Source: JAEUHO01 sp046350655 (lineage in GTDB: Bacteria; Planctomycetota; PLA2; JAEUHO01). Taken from it: 64,000 bases of DNA. A program made the position numbers and the translations under genes. Below the pieces are notes generated by a model. It did no database searches, had not been told where the DNA came from, and worked only from the letters and a program-made list of their open reading frames with translations. The first letter of the stretch is position 1. Each line of letters opens with the position of its first letter. Below, piece by piece: positions 25,605 through 35,526 of the stretch. The DNA lies in NCBI GenBank assembly GCA_046350655.1, contig JAXMAB010000006.1:619011-683010 (forward strand), read 5' to 3'.

Positions 25605-26915
25605 TCAGGCCCGGCGGCGCATCTCGTCGGCGGCGTCGGCGGCGTCGCGCACGTCGAAGGCCTCCCCGCCGCGGAGGTCCTTGCCGTGCACGCCGCCGGA
25701 CGCGTCGATGGTCAGGACGAAGCGCAGGCCCTTCTTGTCGGCGAACTTCATCTGCGCGCCGTGCTTCTTCGGCTCGGGGAACGTCTCGACGAGGAACCCC
25801 TCGCGGCGGACGGCCGCCGCGAGCGCGATGGCGGCCGTCGGGTCGCCGCTCTCGGGGTGCGTGACGAGGACGGACCGCGCCGCCGCGGCGCTCGCGAGCT
25901 TGCCCTGCTCCTCGAGCGCGACGAGCAGCCGGGTGAGGCCGACGCTGCAGCCCACGCCCGGGAGCTTCGTGTTCGTGTAGAGGCTCGCGAGGTCGTCGTA
26001 CCGGCCGCCGCCGCCCATGCTGCCGAACCCCGTGGCGGACGGGAGCGCGGCCTCGAAGACCACGCCGGTGTAGTAGTCGAGCCCGCGGGCGATGGTGGGG
26101 TCGACGCGGACCTGCGCCGCGGGGACGCCGGCCGCCGCGACGAGCCGCATCGTGGCCCGCAGCCCCTCGACGCCCTCGCGGCCGCGCGCGGTGGCGCCCA
26201 CGATGCGCTCGAGGGCCGCGAGCGTGGCCGCGTCGTCGGCGCCCGCGCAGCCGGGGAACGCGAGCACGCCCTCGACCGCCGGGGCCGGCAGGCCCGCGTC
26301 GCGCAGCTCCTGCGCGACGCCCTCGCGGCCGACCTTGTCCCACTTGTCGAGGGCGCGGAGCACGGGGGCGGCCTTCTCGAGCACGCCGTTGGCCTCGAGC
26401 AGGCCGTTGAGGATGCGGCGGTCGTTCACGCGGATGACGAAGCCCTCGACGCCCAGCGCGCCGAACACGCGGGCGTACATCGTCAGGATCTCCGCGTCGG
26501 CCGCCGGGCCCACGGCGCCGATCAGGTCGGCGTCGCACTGCACGAACTCGCGGTACCGGCCCTTCTGCGGGCGCTCGCCGCGCCACACCGGGCCGATGTG
26601 GTACCGCCGGAACGGGAACGCGAGCTCGTTCTGGTGCTCGGCCACGAACCGCGCGAGCGGCACCGTGAGGTCGAAGCGGAGCGCCACGCGGCGGCCGCCC
26701 TGGTCGTCGAAGGCGAACATCTGCTTGTCGCTCTCGTCGCCGCCCTTGCCCCGCAGCACCTCCTCGTACTCGAGGGCGGGCGTGTCGATGGGCCCGTAGC
26801 CGAACGACTCGAAGACGGCCTCGATGGCGCGGAACATCGTGTTCCGCGCGGCGGCCTCCGCCGGCATGGTGTCGCGGAAGCCCTTGAGGGTCCGGGGTTC
26901 GATCCTCGCGCTCAT
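25605..26915 (-). CDS. hisS: Histidyl-tRNA synthetase
   Basis: HisS charges tRNA-His. The 436-residue class II enzyme has the motif 1/2 region (RFDLTVPLARFVAEH, RYHIGPVWRGERPQKGRYREF), the histidine-binding ARGLDYYTG near residue 277 and the motif 3 segment GVGCSVGLTRL. The C-terminal anticodon-binding domain follows. ATG 26915 shares its A with the hutH stop codon (TGATG), so synthesis is coupled to histidine ammonia-lyase. Confidence 0.96.
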   Translation of the reverse strand: MSARIEPRTLKGFRDTMPAEAAARNTMFRAIEAVFESFGYGPIDTPALEYEEVLRGKGGDESDKQMFAFDDQGGRRVALRFDLTVPLARFVAEHQNELAFPFRRYHIGPVWRGERPQKGRYREFVQCDADLIGAVGPAADAEILTMYARVFGALGVEGFVIRVNDRRILNGLLEANGVLEKAAPVLRALDKWDKVGREGVAQELRDAGLPAPAVEGVLAFPGCAGADDAATLAALERIVGATARGREGVEGLRATMRLVAAAGVPAAQVRVDPTIARGLDYYTGVVFEAALPSATGFGSMGGGGRYDDLASLYTNTKLPGVGCSVGLTRLLVALEEQGKLASAAAARSVLVTHPESGDPTAAIALAAAVRREGFLVETFPEPKKHGAQMKFADKKGLRFVLTIDASGGVHGKDLRGGEAFDVRDAADAADEMRRRA

Positions 26916-28444
26916 CACACGCCTCCCTTGCGCCGCAGGCCCGCGGCCTCGGCCACCTTCCCCGACGTCACGAGCGCGCGCACGCGCGCGAGCGCGTCGC
27001 CCCACGGCGCGTCCACGGCCCGGAACGGGACCGCGCGCCGGAGCAGGGCGACCACGGCCGCGGAGCGGCGGCCGGGCCGGCGCGCGCGCAGCTCGATCGC
27101 CTGCGCGGCCGCCATCAGCTCGATCGCGAGGACGGACGCGACGTGGTCGGCCACGCGCATCGCGTTGCGCGCCGCGATCGTGCCCATGCTCACGTGGTCC
27201 TCGATGTTGGCCCCCGTGGGGATCGAGTCGGCGCTCGCCGGGTGCGTCAGCACCTTGTTCTCGCTCACGAGCGCCGCGGCCACGTACTGCGGCAGCATGT
27301 AGCCGGAGTGCAGCGCGGGCGTCGGCGCGAGGTAGGGGGGCAGGCCCTCGTTCAGGTGGGCGTCGACGAGGGTCGCGGTGCGCCGTTCGCTGATGCTGCC
27401 GAGCTCGTGCACGCACAGCTTCAGGTGGTCCGCGGCGAGGGCAACCGGCTCCGCGTGGAAGTTGCCGCCGGACAGCACGTCGTCGCCGAAGACCAGCGGG
27501 TTGTCGGTCGCGGCGTCGACCTCGCGGGCGAGGACCGTCTCGGCGTAGTCGAGGCCGTCCGCGGCGGCGCCGTGCACCTGGGGGGCGCAGCGGATCCCGT
27601 ACGCGTCCTGGGGCGCGATGCGCTTGCCGGGGATCGACGCGATGGGGGCGTCCACGAGGCGGCTGCCGGCCACGACGGCGCGGATGCGGGCCGCGCTGGC
27701 CCTCTGGCCGGGGTGCCCGCGGGCCGCGTGGATCCGCGCGTCGAGCGCGGCCTTGCGTCCCGCGAGGGCCTCGGTCGTGAGCGCGGCGGCGACGTCGGCG
27801 GTCAGGAGCGCGGTCCGCGCGCGCTCGAGGGCGAGGAGCGCGCACGCGAGCGTGATCTGCGTGCCGTTGACGAGGGCGAGGCCCTCCTTGTGCGCGAGCC
27901 GGATCGGCGCGAGGCCCGCGCGGCGCAGCGCCGTCGCGGCGTCCGTCTCGCGCCCGCGCACCCGCACGCGCCCGAGCCCGAGGAGCGGCAGGGCGAGGTA
28001 CGAGAGCGGCGCGAGGTCGCCGCTGGCGCCCACGCTGCCCTGGCACGGGACCACCGCGAGGATGTCCGCCTCGTACAGCGCGGCGAGCGCGCGGACCGTC
28101 GAGGGGCGCAGGCCGGAGACGCCGCGGGCGAGGGCGTGGGTCCTCAGGAGCAGCGCGAGGCGGACGACCTCGTCGGGGAACGGGTCGCCCGCGCCGAACG
28201 CGTGGGAGACGAGGAGGTTCTCCTGGAGCGCCTCGGCGTCGGCGGCGTCGATGCCGTGGACGGCGTTGCTGCCGAAGCCCGTCGTGATCCCGTACACGCG
28301 CTCGCCCGACGCGACGGCCCGGCGGACGCGCGCGGCCGAGGCCTCCGCGCGGCGGCGGGCCGCGGGGTCCCAGCGCAGGCGGGTCGGCGCGCGGGCCCCC
28401 GCGATGGCGTCCGCGAGCGAGAGGTGGCGGCCGATCGTGAGCAT
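26915..28444 (-). CDS. hutH: Histidine ammonia-lyase
   Basis: HutH deaminates histidine to trans-urocanate. The 509-residue product has the Ala-Ser-Gly triad that cyclises to the MIO cofactor (GSVGASGDLAPLSY, about residue 140), the N-terminal YGITTGFGS catalytic loop, and SERRTATLVD and PTGANIEDHVS typical of histidine-specific members; LLVSHAFG agrees with HAL rather than phenylalanine or tyrosine lyases. No hutU, hutI or hutG is nearby, so downstream urocanate use is not explained by this window. The start has TAGACT 6 nt upstream. Stop overlaps hisS. Confidence 0.9.
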   Translation of the reverse strand: MLTIGRHLSLADAIAGARAPTRLRWDPAARRRAEASAARVRRAVASGERVYGITTGFGSNAVHGIDAADAEALQENLLVSHAFGAGDPFPDEVVRLALLLRTHALARGVSGLRPSTVRALAALYEADILAVVPCQGSVGASGDLAPLSYLALPLLGLGRVRVRGRETDAATALRRAGLAPIRLAHKEGLALVNGTQITLACALLALERARTALLTADVAAALTTEALAGRKAALDARIHAARGHPGQRASAARIRAVVAGSRLVDAPIASIPGKRIAPQDAYGIRCAPQVHGAAADGLDYAETVLAREVDAATDNPLVFGDDVLSGGNFHAEPVALAADHLKLCVHELGSISERRTATLVDAHLNEGLPPYLAPTPALHSGYMLPQYVAAALVSENKVLTHPASADSIPTGANIEDHVSMGTIAARNAMRVADHVASVLAIELMAAAQAIELRARRPGRRSAAVVALLRRAVPFRAVDAPWGDALARVRALVTSGKVAEAAGLRRKGGV

Positions 28445-28450
28445 GCGCCG

Positions 28451-28456
28451 AGTCTA
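28451..28456 (-). promoter_or_regulatory. TANNNT -10 hexamer of the hutH operon (leaderless type)
   Basis: TAGACT on the minus strand ends 6 nt before ATG 28444. No Shine-Dalgarno sequence is present. It would drive hutH, hisS and the TetR gene. Confidence 0.55.
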
Positions 28457-28519
28457 CGGGCCTGCCCCGAAACAGGGGACCCCTTCTCGGGCGTGCGCCC
28501 ATGCCCGCTCCGCGACGGC

Positions 28520-30628
28520 TCACTCGGGGCCGGGGTCGGCCTTCGCGAGCGTCTCGAGCGTGCGCTCGAGCCAGGCGGCGTCCACCCGGCCCGTCACCTT
28601 GAACCGCTGCACGCCGACGCGGCCGCCGTAGGCGAACGGGCCGACGCGCAGCGGGCCGATGCCGACGCCGTCGTCGCCCTTCATCGGGCCCTTCAGGTCG
28701 ACGGGGTCGCTCTTGGCGTGGATCTCGCCGGTCATCTGCCCGGCCCGCAGCTCCGCGACCACGCGGAACGACTCGCCGGCCTTCAGCGTGTTGCCGTCGC
28801 GGACGGCCAGGCGCACGAACCCGCGCTCGCCCGGGTCGGTGTCCTTCCAGACGCCGTCCCCGAACAGCCACAGCACGTGGCCGGCGAGCACCTTCGCCGC
28901 GCTGCCCTTCTTGAGGCGGAACCGCGAGTTGCCGACGTGCATCGCGCACGCGCGGTACGCGCGCCCCTCCTGCATCCCGAGGAGGCCGAAGTCGCGCGGC
29001 TCGTCGGAGAAGCAGTCCATCTCCCACGCCACGTCGTTCGGGTCGAACACGACCTTGCAGAGCAGGGCCGCCGACCCGCCGAGCACGACCATCCCCTCGC
29101 GGACCTCGCCCGACACGGGCTCGACCGCGCCGAAGGGCTCCACCAGGTCGAAGTCCTCCCGCATCGAGCGGTCGCCGTCGAACTGCCACTCCGCCGTCAG
29201 CCGGCCGTCCTTCCACGTCGCGTCCTCCGAGCAGAACGCGACCGGGCCCCGCACCCCGACGTCGGCCGCGCGGCGGCCGGCCCGCAGCTTCTCCTCGTTC
29301 GCCTTCACGAGCGCGGTGCCGCGGAGGGAGCCGAGGAGCGAGTCGTAGGCCGCGCGGGCCTCGGCCCAGCGCTTCGCGGCCAGGGCCTCGTGGGCGGCCA
29401 TCCACGTGGACTTCGCGAGGGCCTCGCTCTCCGCGCCCGGCGGGAGGGCGGGGGGCGTCGGGGGCGCGCGCCCGGGCTCCTTCGGCGGCGCGGGCGGCGT
29501 CGGCGGCTTCGCCGGCGGCGGCTCGCGGGCGGGCGGCGCGTTCGGCGTCGCGCGCTCCGGCGGGGTCTTGCCCGGGACCTCGTCCCAGCGCGAGCGCGCG
29601 TGCGCCATCAGCGCGCCGAGCTCGGCCTCGAGGTCCGGGGGCAGCTCGAGCCCGGCGCCGTACAGCAGCTTGTACGCGCGCGTCGGGTCCGTCGAGAACA
29701 GCGGCGCCGCGCGCTGGCGCAGCCCGTCGAGCGCGGCCCGCGCGGCCGTGCGGAACTCGCCGCGCAGCGCGAACGCCTCCGTCGCGGGCGGCGTGCCGGC
29801 GAACTTCGCGTCGAACTCGTCGAGGGCCGCGAGCGCGCGGCGGTACTTGCCCTGGTTCGCGGCCGCCTGCGCCTGCTCCCGCGCGGTCGGCCACGTCGCC
29901 GCGGCGTAGCGCGGCCACAGCTCCGCGACGCGCGCGGCGGCGCGCTCGGCCGCCGCGGTCCCGGCCTGGTTGCGGGCGAGCGCGGCGTAGCGCGCGACGA
30001 TCCCCTCGACGTCCTTCGGCGTCGCGAGCTCGTACGCCTCGGCGTCCGCGAACGCCTTCGACGCGGCGGCCTCGCCGCGCGGCACCACCGGCTCCGGCGC
30101 CCGCCGCATCGCCTCGGTGACGGGCGGCACGGCCCGCGCGCCCGGCGTCTGCAGGTACCGCACGGTCTCGTACGCCGCGAACCCGAACACGAGCAGCGCC
30201 GTGAGCAGCAGCGCGCGGCCCGCCTGCCGGGCGCCCTCGGGGACGCTGGCCTGCGCCCGCCGCGGCCGCTCCGCCGCCGGGCCCGGCGTCGCCGCGCGCG
30301 CGACCGGCGGCGGGACCGTCACGGACCCGCCGGGCAGGCGGAACAGCGCGACGAACTCCCCGATCTTGATCCGGCTCCCGTCCCGCAGGACCGCGCCGTC
30401 GTCGGGGACGCCGTTCACCTCCGGCGGAGGCTCGCCCGGGAGCGCGTTCACCTGGAACTGCCCGACCTCGACCCGGATGACGACCTTCGCCTCGGGGAAC
30501 GGGGTCGGCGCCGCGTGCAGCCCCCCCCGGGTCGCCGGTCCGAGGAAGACCGTCTCCTCGACCACGTCGTAGTGGAGGAGCCCCTGGGGCGAGGGGAGGA
30601 GGAGGTGGGGGCGCGAAGGGGCCGGCAT
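28520..30628 (-). CDS. FHA-like, single-pass membrane protein with TPR-like region
   Basis: The 702-residue product starts with a degenerate forkhead-associated-type domain (about residues 15-110; VNGVPDDGAVLRDGSRIKIGEF matches the end of the fold), which in other proteins binds phosphothreonine. A single membrane helix follows (ALLLTALLVFGFAAYETV, about 135-155). Outside it lies a helical, TPR-like region to about 320, a Pro-rich linker, another helical stretch, and a C-terminal beta-rich domain of about 200 residues (FCSEDATWKDGRL onward) resembling LamG/DUF1080-type sugar-binding folds. ATG 30628 is chosen because TACTGT at 30670-30675 would place the transcript start downstream of the alternative start at 30679; neither has a clear ribosome site. 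Confidence 0.7.
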   Translation of the reverse strand: MPAPSRPHLLLPSPQGLLHYDVVEETVFLGPATRGGLHAAPTPFPEAKVVIRVEVGQFQVNALPGEPPPEVNGVPDDGAVLRDGSRIKIGEFVALFRLPGGSVTVPPPVARAATPGPAAERPRRAQASVPEGARQAGRALLLTALLVFGFAAYETVRYLQTPGARAVPPVTEAMRRAPEPVVPRGEAAASKAFADAEAYELATPKDVEGIVARYAALARNQAGTAAAERAAARVAELWPRYAAATWPTAREQAQAAANQGKYRRALAALDEFDAKFAGTPPATEAFALRGEFRTAARAALDGLRQRAAPLFSTDPTRAYKLLYGAGLELPPDLEAELGALMAHARSRWDEVPGKTPPERATPNAPPAREPPPAKPPTPPAPPKEPGRAPPTPPALPPGAESEALAKSTWMAAHEALAAKRWAEARAAYDSLLGSLRGTALVKANEEKLRAGRRAADVGVRGPVAFCSEDATWKDGRLTAEWQFDGDRSMREDFDLVEPFGAVEPVSGEVREGMVVLGGSAALLCKVVFDPNDVAWEMDCFSDEPRDFGLLGMQEGRAYRACAMHVGNSRFRLKKGSAAKVLAGHVLWLFGDGVWKDTDPGERGFVRLAVRDGNTLKAGESFRVVAELRAGQMTGEIHAKSDPVDLKGPMKGDDGVGIGPLRVGPFAYGGRVGVQRFKVTGRVDAAWLERTLETLAKADPGPE

Positions 30629-30669
30629 GGGGGACGGGACGCACCGGCGTCCCTTCGTCCGAGAGGCGG

Positions 30670-30679
30670 ACAGTATCAT
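30670..30679. promoter_or_regulatory. AT-rich divergent promoter element
   Basis: ACAGTATCAT reads as TATCAT on the plus strand and as TACTGT (and ATGATACTGT) on the minus strand. It is the only AT-rich stretch between the FHA gene and the small plus-strand gene and may hold -10 elements for either. Confidence 0.35.
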
Positions 30680-30741
30680 CGACGGACCCGCCCCGGGAAG
30701 CGCACGCTTCCCGCGGCGTTCCCCCCCGGGACCAGCGCCCC

Positions 30742-30933
30742 ATGCCCGCCGACACCCCGCCCCCGACGCCCGAGACGACGCCCCCGTCGGCGGCTGCGTC
30801 GTCCGCCGGTCCGGCGTGGGGCACGTGGATCGCGTTCGGCGCCGCGGTGCTCCTCACGGCGACCGCACTCGCGCTCGCGACCGGTTCGTCGGCGCTCCTC
30901 GAGGCGCTCGACGTGGGCCGCTGGTTCCGCTGA
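30742..30933 (+). CDS. Small single-pass membrane protein (63 residues), hypothetical
   Basis: A Pro/Thr-rich N-terminus of about 25 residues is followed by one hydrophobic helix (WIAFGAAVLLTATALALATG) and a short amphipathic end (DVGRWFR). The shape fits a small membrane protein, and the reading frame ends cleanly before the repeat region. There is no strong ribosome site, and in such GC-rich DNA a chance frame of this size is common, so it could be spurious. Confidence 0.4.
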   Translation: MPADTPPPTPETTPPSAAASSAGPAWGTWIAFGAAVLLTATALALATGSSALLEALDVGRWFR

Positions 30934-30969
30934 CCCGTTCGGGTCCGCGCGCGCATCCCGCGTGTCGGG

Positions 30970-31116
30970 ACGCGCGGCCCGCTCCGCGGTACGCGCGGCC
31001 CGCTCCGCGGTACGCGAGGCCCGCTCCGCGGTACGCGAGGCCCGCTCCGCGGTACGCGAGGCCCGCTCCGCGGTACGCGCGGCCCGCTCCGCCGCACGCG
31101 AGGCCCGTTCCGCGGC
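30970..31116. repeat. Seven tandem 21-bp repeats
   Basis: Seven consecutive units start at 30970, 30991, 31012, 31033, 31054, 31075 and 31096. Each contains ACGCG(A/C)GGCCCG followed by CTCCGCGGT or a one- to three-base variant. Units 3 to 5 are identical. The core is the same as the dispersed palindrome family. The unit length is a multiple of three, so every frame stays open, but the encoded heptapeptide repeats match nothing I recognise. The rest of the 313-bp gap (30934-31246) holds only more repeat material. Confidence 0.9.
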
Positions 31117-31160
31117 AGGACCGCCGCACGGCCCCGCGCGCGAGGCCCGGCGGAAGACGA

Positions 31161-31201
31161 CGCGAGGCCCGGGCCGCACGCGGCGGCGACCGGGCCTCGC
31201 G
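31161..31201. repeat. Dispersed palindrome, CGCGAGGCCCG family, after the cyclophilin gene
   Basis: CGCGAGGCCCGG (31161-31172) and CCGGGCCTCGCG (31190-31201) are perfect 12-bp arms around a 17-nt loop. The element lies about 45 bp past the stop codon of the minus-strand cyclophilin gene and next to the tandem array, so it could act as its terminator. Confidence 0.7.
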
Positions 31202-31246
31202 GTCCCGGGAACGGGACGCGTCTCGGACCCGACGGCGTCTCGGACC

Positions 31247-31717
31247 CTACTTCGTCTCGGAAACCGTGGCCTTGATCAGCTTGTCGCCGGCGCGGATCGC
31301 GTTGACGACGGCCATGTCCTCGGGGCCGACCACGCGGCCGAAGACCGTGTGCTTGCCGTCGAGGTGGGGCGTCGCCGTGTGGGTGATGAAGAACTGGCTG
31401 CCACCCGTGTCCTTGCCCGCGTGGGCCATGGAGAGGGTGCCCGGCGTGTGCTTGTTCGGGTTCCCGGCCGTCTCGCACTTGATCGTGTAGCCGGGGCCGC
31501 CGGTGCCGATGCGCGGGCTGCCCGGGGCGAGGGTCTTCGAGAGCGGGTCGCCGCCCTGGATCACGAAGTTCGGGACGACGCGGTGGAACGTGACGCCGTC
31601 GTAGAAGCCCTCGGTGATGAGCTTCTCGAAGTTGGCGACGGTCTTGGGGGCGTCCTTCTCGAAGAGCGTGAGGCGGATGGTGCCCTTGGCGGTCTCGAGG
31701 GTGGCGATCTTCGGCAT
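31247..31717 (-). CDS. Peptidyl-prolyl cis-trans isomerase, cyclophilin type
   Basis: The 156-residue protein catalyses proline isomerisation during folding. The cyclophilin core is complete: FHRVVPNFVIQGGDP carries the catalytic Arg-Phe region, and GSQFFITH the second active-site strand. There is no signal peptide, so it acts in the cytoplasm. ATG 31717 is preferred to the start at 31750 because GGAG lies 8 nt upstream and MPKIATLET is the usual N-terminus. A TAGCGT hexamer at 31741-31746 (minus strand) may be its -10. Confidence 0.95.
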   Translation of the reverse strand: MPKIATLETAKGTIRLTLFEKDAPKTVANFEKLITEGFYDGVTFHRVVPNFVIQGGDPLSKTLAPGSPRIGTGGPGYTIKCETAGNPNKHTPGTLSMAHAGKDTGGSQFFITHTATPHLDGKHTVFGRVVGPEDMAVVNAIRAGDKLIKATVSETK

Positions 31718-31793
31718 GGTGCGACTCCGGGGGAGACGGGACGCTACCACGCGAGGACGGGCCCGGCCCGCCGCGGGCGGGGCGTCGGCGGCG

Positions 31794-32674
31794 TCAGGCG
31801 TCCTTGAGGGCGTAGTCGCGGCGCTTGACGGCGAGGACCCCGACGACGAGGGACGCGACGCAGACGGTCGCGCAGACCGCGTAGACCGTCGAGGGCTCGC
31901 TCCAGACCTCGACGGCGCGCTGCAGCATCGACCCGCGGGAGGCGCCGGGCGGCGGCGCGTTCGACCGCAGGCGTTCGGCGATCTCGCGCGAGCGGGATGC
32001 GAAGTCGGCGTCCGTCAGGCGGTGCAGCAGGCTGCGCACGTGGTGCATCAACGACAGGTTCTGGGTGGCGCCGGGGAGGAACTGGAAGAGCCCCTCGACG
32101 ACGAGCGTGTAGACGAGGCCGCCGATCAGGCCGCGCTTGAGCACGGCCGCGAGCGCGTAGTAGACGCTCCCGACCGTGAGCGCGCCGATCGCCGCGACGG
32201 CCGCGACCTGGACGTAGGTGAGCGCGTCGAGCGTGACGCCCGACGTCGCGAGGAGCGCGAGCACCATCGCGGCGGCCGCGACGACGCCCGGCAGCGCGCC
32301 GGCGGCGAACCGGCCGAGGTAGACCGTGGCGCGCGAGACGGGGCGCACGAGGTGGTAGACGAGGGTCTGGTCGGACACCTCCTCGGCGTAGCCCCGGCCG
32401 ACGAGCGCGAGCGCGACGAGCGGGACGGCGATCCCGAACGCGCCGTTGTCGAGGAAGCCGAACAGGGCCTCGATGGCCGACGTGTTCTGCGAGACGAGGA
32501 GGCCGAGGAGCGCGCCGAAGCCGACGACGCAGCCCGCGACCCAGCGGAAGCGGCCGCCGGCGAACCCGCGCCGCAGGCCCCACGCGAAGACCACGGAGAA
32601 GCCCTCGAGGGGACGGACCCCGGCGTCGCGGCGAGGCGACGGGCAGGGCGGCAGGAAGGCGGGGGTGGGGGAGG

Positions 32675-32678
<4 letters not shown>
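31794..32678 (-). CDS. ABC-2 type permease, distal pair
   Basis: The 294-residue membrane protein has about six hydrophobic segments, including WVAGCVVGFGALLGLLV, AVPLVALALVGRG and a final TM before VKRRDYALKDA. GYAEEVSDQTLVYHLVRPVSRATVYLGRF matches the conserved cytoplasmic loop of ABC-2/NosY-like permeases. Its ATG overlaps the stop of the ATPase gene 32675-33607 (ATGA), so the two form one transporter. Substrate unknown. Last gene of an eight-gene operon. Confidence 0.85.
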
Positions 32679-33603
<925 letters not shown>

Positions 33604-33607
<4 letters not shown>

Positions 33608-34515
33608 GACACCACCTCCGTCGTGCGCGCGCGCCGCACGACGACGAAGCCGCACAGCAGGAACAACGCGGCCGGGACGCCGTAGGCCATCGTCTCGGAC
33701 GCGAGGAACCGCGGGCCGCGGCGGCCGAAGGGGAGCTCGAGCCCGTCCGTCAGCACGCGGATGCCGTCCCCGACGAGCGAGAGGCCGCGCGCGGTGTCGC
33801 CCAGCGGGCCGCCGACGCGCGACGCCGCGAGCGAGATCACGAACCCGCCCATGAACGCGAGCGTCCCGAAGACGAAGGCCGGGATCCGGCGCTTGGCGAG
33901 CGTCGAGACGAGGACGACGAGGCTCCCGTAGCCGAACGCGACGACGGCCCAGTGGACCGCCAGGATCCCGAGGATGTCGCGCTGCGCGAGGAAGAAGGAC
34001 CACGCCTCGTCGGACGGGCGGGTCAGCGAGGTGAGCACGACGAGGAACAGGCCCGGCACGAACACGTGCACCAGCAGCGTCGCGGGCACCACGAGCCACT
34101 TGCCGAGGAAGTAGTCCACCGGGCCCAGCGGCCGGACGAGGTAGAGCGGGAGGGCCCGCGTGCGCAGGTCGTCGGCGACGAGCCCGCTGCCGACGAACAG
34201 CGCGAGCAGCACCACGAACAGGGCGTTGCCGTGGTGGAACTCGAGCAGCACCATCTTGAGCCCGAGCCGCGCCAGGTCGGCCTCGCCGACCCCGCTGGTC
34301 CCGAGGCGGCGGCCCGCGTCGGTGAACGTGCCCGTCTGGAAGACCACCTGGATGGCCGCGACGAGCGCGAACAGGAGGACGAAGATCCGCATGGTCAGGA
34401 ACCCGCCTCCGCGCGTCGCGTCGCGGTAGGCGTGGCGGAAGATGGGGAGGACGGGCCAGGGGTGCCGCCGCACCTCGCCCGTGAACCGGCGGTAGCCGCG
34501 CGCGTGGACGGTCAT
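33604..34515 (-). CDS. ABC-2 type permease, proximal pair
   Basis: The 303-residue protein has six predicted membrane segments, among them MRIFVLLFALVAAIQVVF, ALFVVLLALFVGSGLVADDL and a last segment AALFLLCGFVVVRRAR. LRTRALPLYLVRPLGPVDYFLGKW is the conserved ABC-2 cytoplasmic loop, parallel to the loop in the distal permease. ATG 34515 overlaps the stop of the ATPase gene upstream. Two permease-ATPase pairs in tandem suggest either one heteromeric exporter or a duplication. Confidence 0.85.
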
Positions 34516-35522
34516 CGGGCACCTTCCGGGCCGGCGGGCGGGGGCGGGGCGGGGGCGTCCGGCCGGGCCGGGGCCTTCCCGCCGTCGAGGAGGCGGTGGA
34601 AGACCTCCTCGAGCCGCTCGACGACCGGCGTCACCGAGCGCAGGGTGGTCCCCGCCGCGTGCGCGGCCGCGAAGATCGCCTGCGGCGACCCCTTCGGCGG
34701 GCGGACGACGCGCTGGAAGCGGAAGCTCGCCGGGTCGGCGGCGCCGCCGCGGGCCTCGCCGTCCTCGAGCACCTCGACCCCGTGGCGGTCGAGGGCGACG
34801 AGGAACGGGGCGGGATCGCCCTCGGCCTCGAGGTCGAAGCGGCCGGTCGCGCCCTGCAGGTCCTCGAGGCGGAACGACCCGCGGACGTGGCCGCCCTGCA
34901 GCACGAGGATCCCGTCGGCGACGCGTTGCACGTCGGGGAGCATGTGGCTCGACCACACGACGTGTTTGCCGTGCTCCTTCGCGAGCCCGCGGACGAGCGC
35001 GAGGAAGTCCTCGCGGCCCTGCGGGTCCATGCCGGACACCGGCTCGTCGAGGAACAGCACGTCCGGGTCGTGGACGATCGCCTGCGCGAGCTTGAGCCGC
35101 TGCCGCATGCCCGTCGAGTACTCCTCGGCCGACTTGTAGAGGTGCTCCGTGAGCCCGACGTAGTGGAGGCACTCGTGCGCGCGGCGCAGGGCCTCGCGTC
35201 GGCTGAGGCCCGAGAGCTGGGCGAGGAACCGGCACGACGCGACGCCGCTCAGGCGCGGGAGCAGCGCGTCGGCCTCGGGCATGTAGCCGACGCGCCGGCG
35301 GATCTCGAGGCGCTGGCGCCGCGCGTCGAGCCCGAGGACCGTCGCGCGGCCCGAGAAGTCGCGCAGCAGGCCGAGCACGCACTGCAGCAGCGTGCTCTTG
35401 CCCGCGCCGTTCGGGCCCAGGAGGCCGGTGACGCCCTCGCCGAACTCGAGGGACACGTCGACGAGCGCCGGCGGGCGGCGGCCGTAGGCCTTCGTGAGGT
35501 TCGTGACGGTGACGACGGCCAT
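34512..35522 (-). CDS. ABC transporter ATP-binding protein, proximal pair
   Basis: The 336-residue ATPase has Walker A (LGPNGAGKST), signature YSTGMRQRLKLAQA, Walker B (VLFLDEPVSGMDP) and switch histidine (WSSHMLPDVQ). It resembles the distal ATPase but is clearly diverged. The C-terminal 120 residues form an accessory region ending in a Pro/Ala-rich tail. It begins 4 nt after the stop of the PPDK-regulator gene and overlaps the permease by ATGA. Confidence 0.93.
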   Translation of the reverse strand: MAVVTVTNLTKAYGRRPPALVDVSLEFGEGVTGLLGPNGAGKSTLLQCVLGLLRDFSGRATVLGLDARRQRLEIRRRVGYMPEADALLPRLSGVASCRFLAQLSGLSRREALRRAHECLHYVGLTEHLYKSAEEYSTGMRQRLKLAQAIVHDPDVLFLDEPVSGMDPQGREDFLALVRGLAKEHGKHVVWSSHMLPDVQRVADGILVLQGGHVRGSFRLEDLQGATGRFDLEAEGDPAPFLVALDRHGVEVLEDGEARGGAADPASFRFQRVVRPPKGSPQAIFAAAHAAGTTLRSVTPVVERLEEVFHRLLDGGKAPARPDAPAPPPPAGPEGAR

Positions 35523-35526
35523 GCGG

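Noticed and set aside
30970..31116. Possible CRISPR array
   Set aside because: Units are directly adjacent with no unique spacers, and no cas gene is present.
30627..31490. Plus-strand frame encoding RYARPAP-type heptapeptide repeats
   Set aside because: Produced by the 21-bp tandem repeat, which stays open in every frame; it also runs antisense into the cyclophilin gene.
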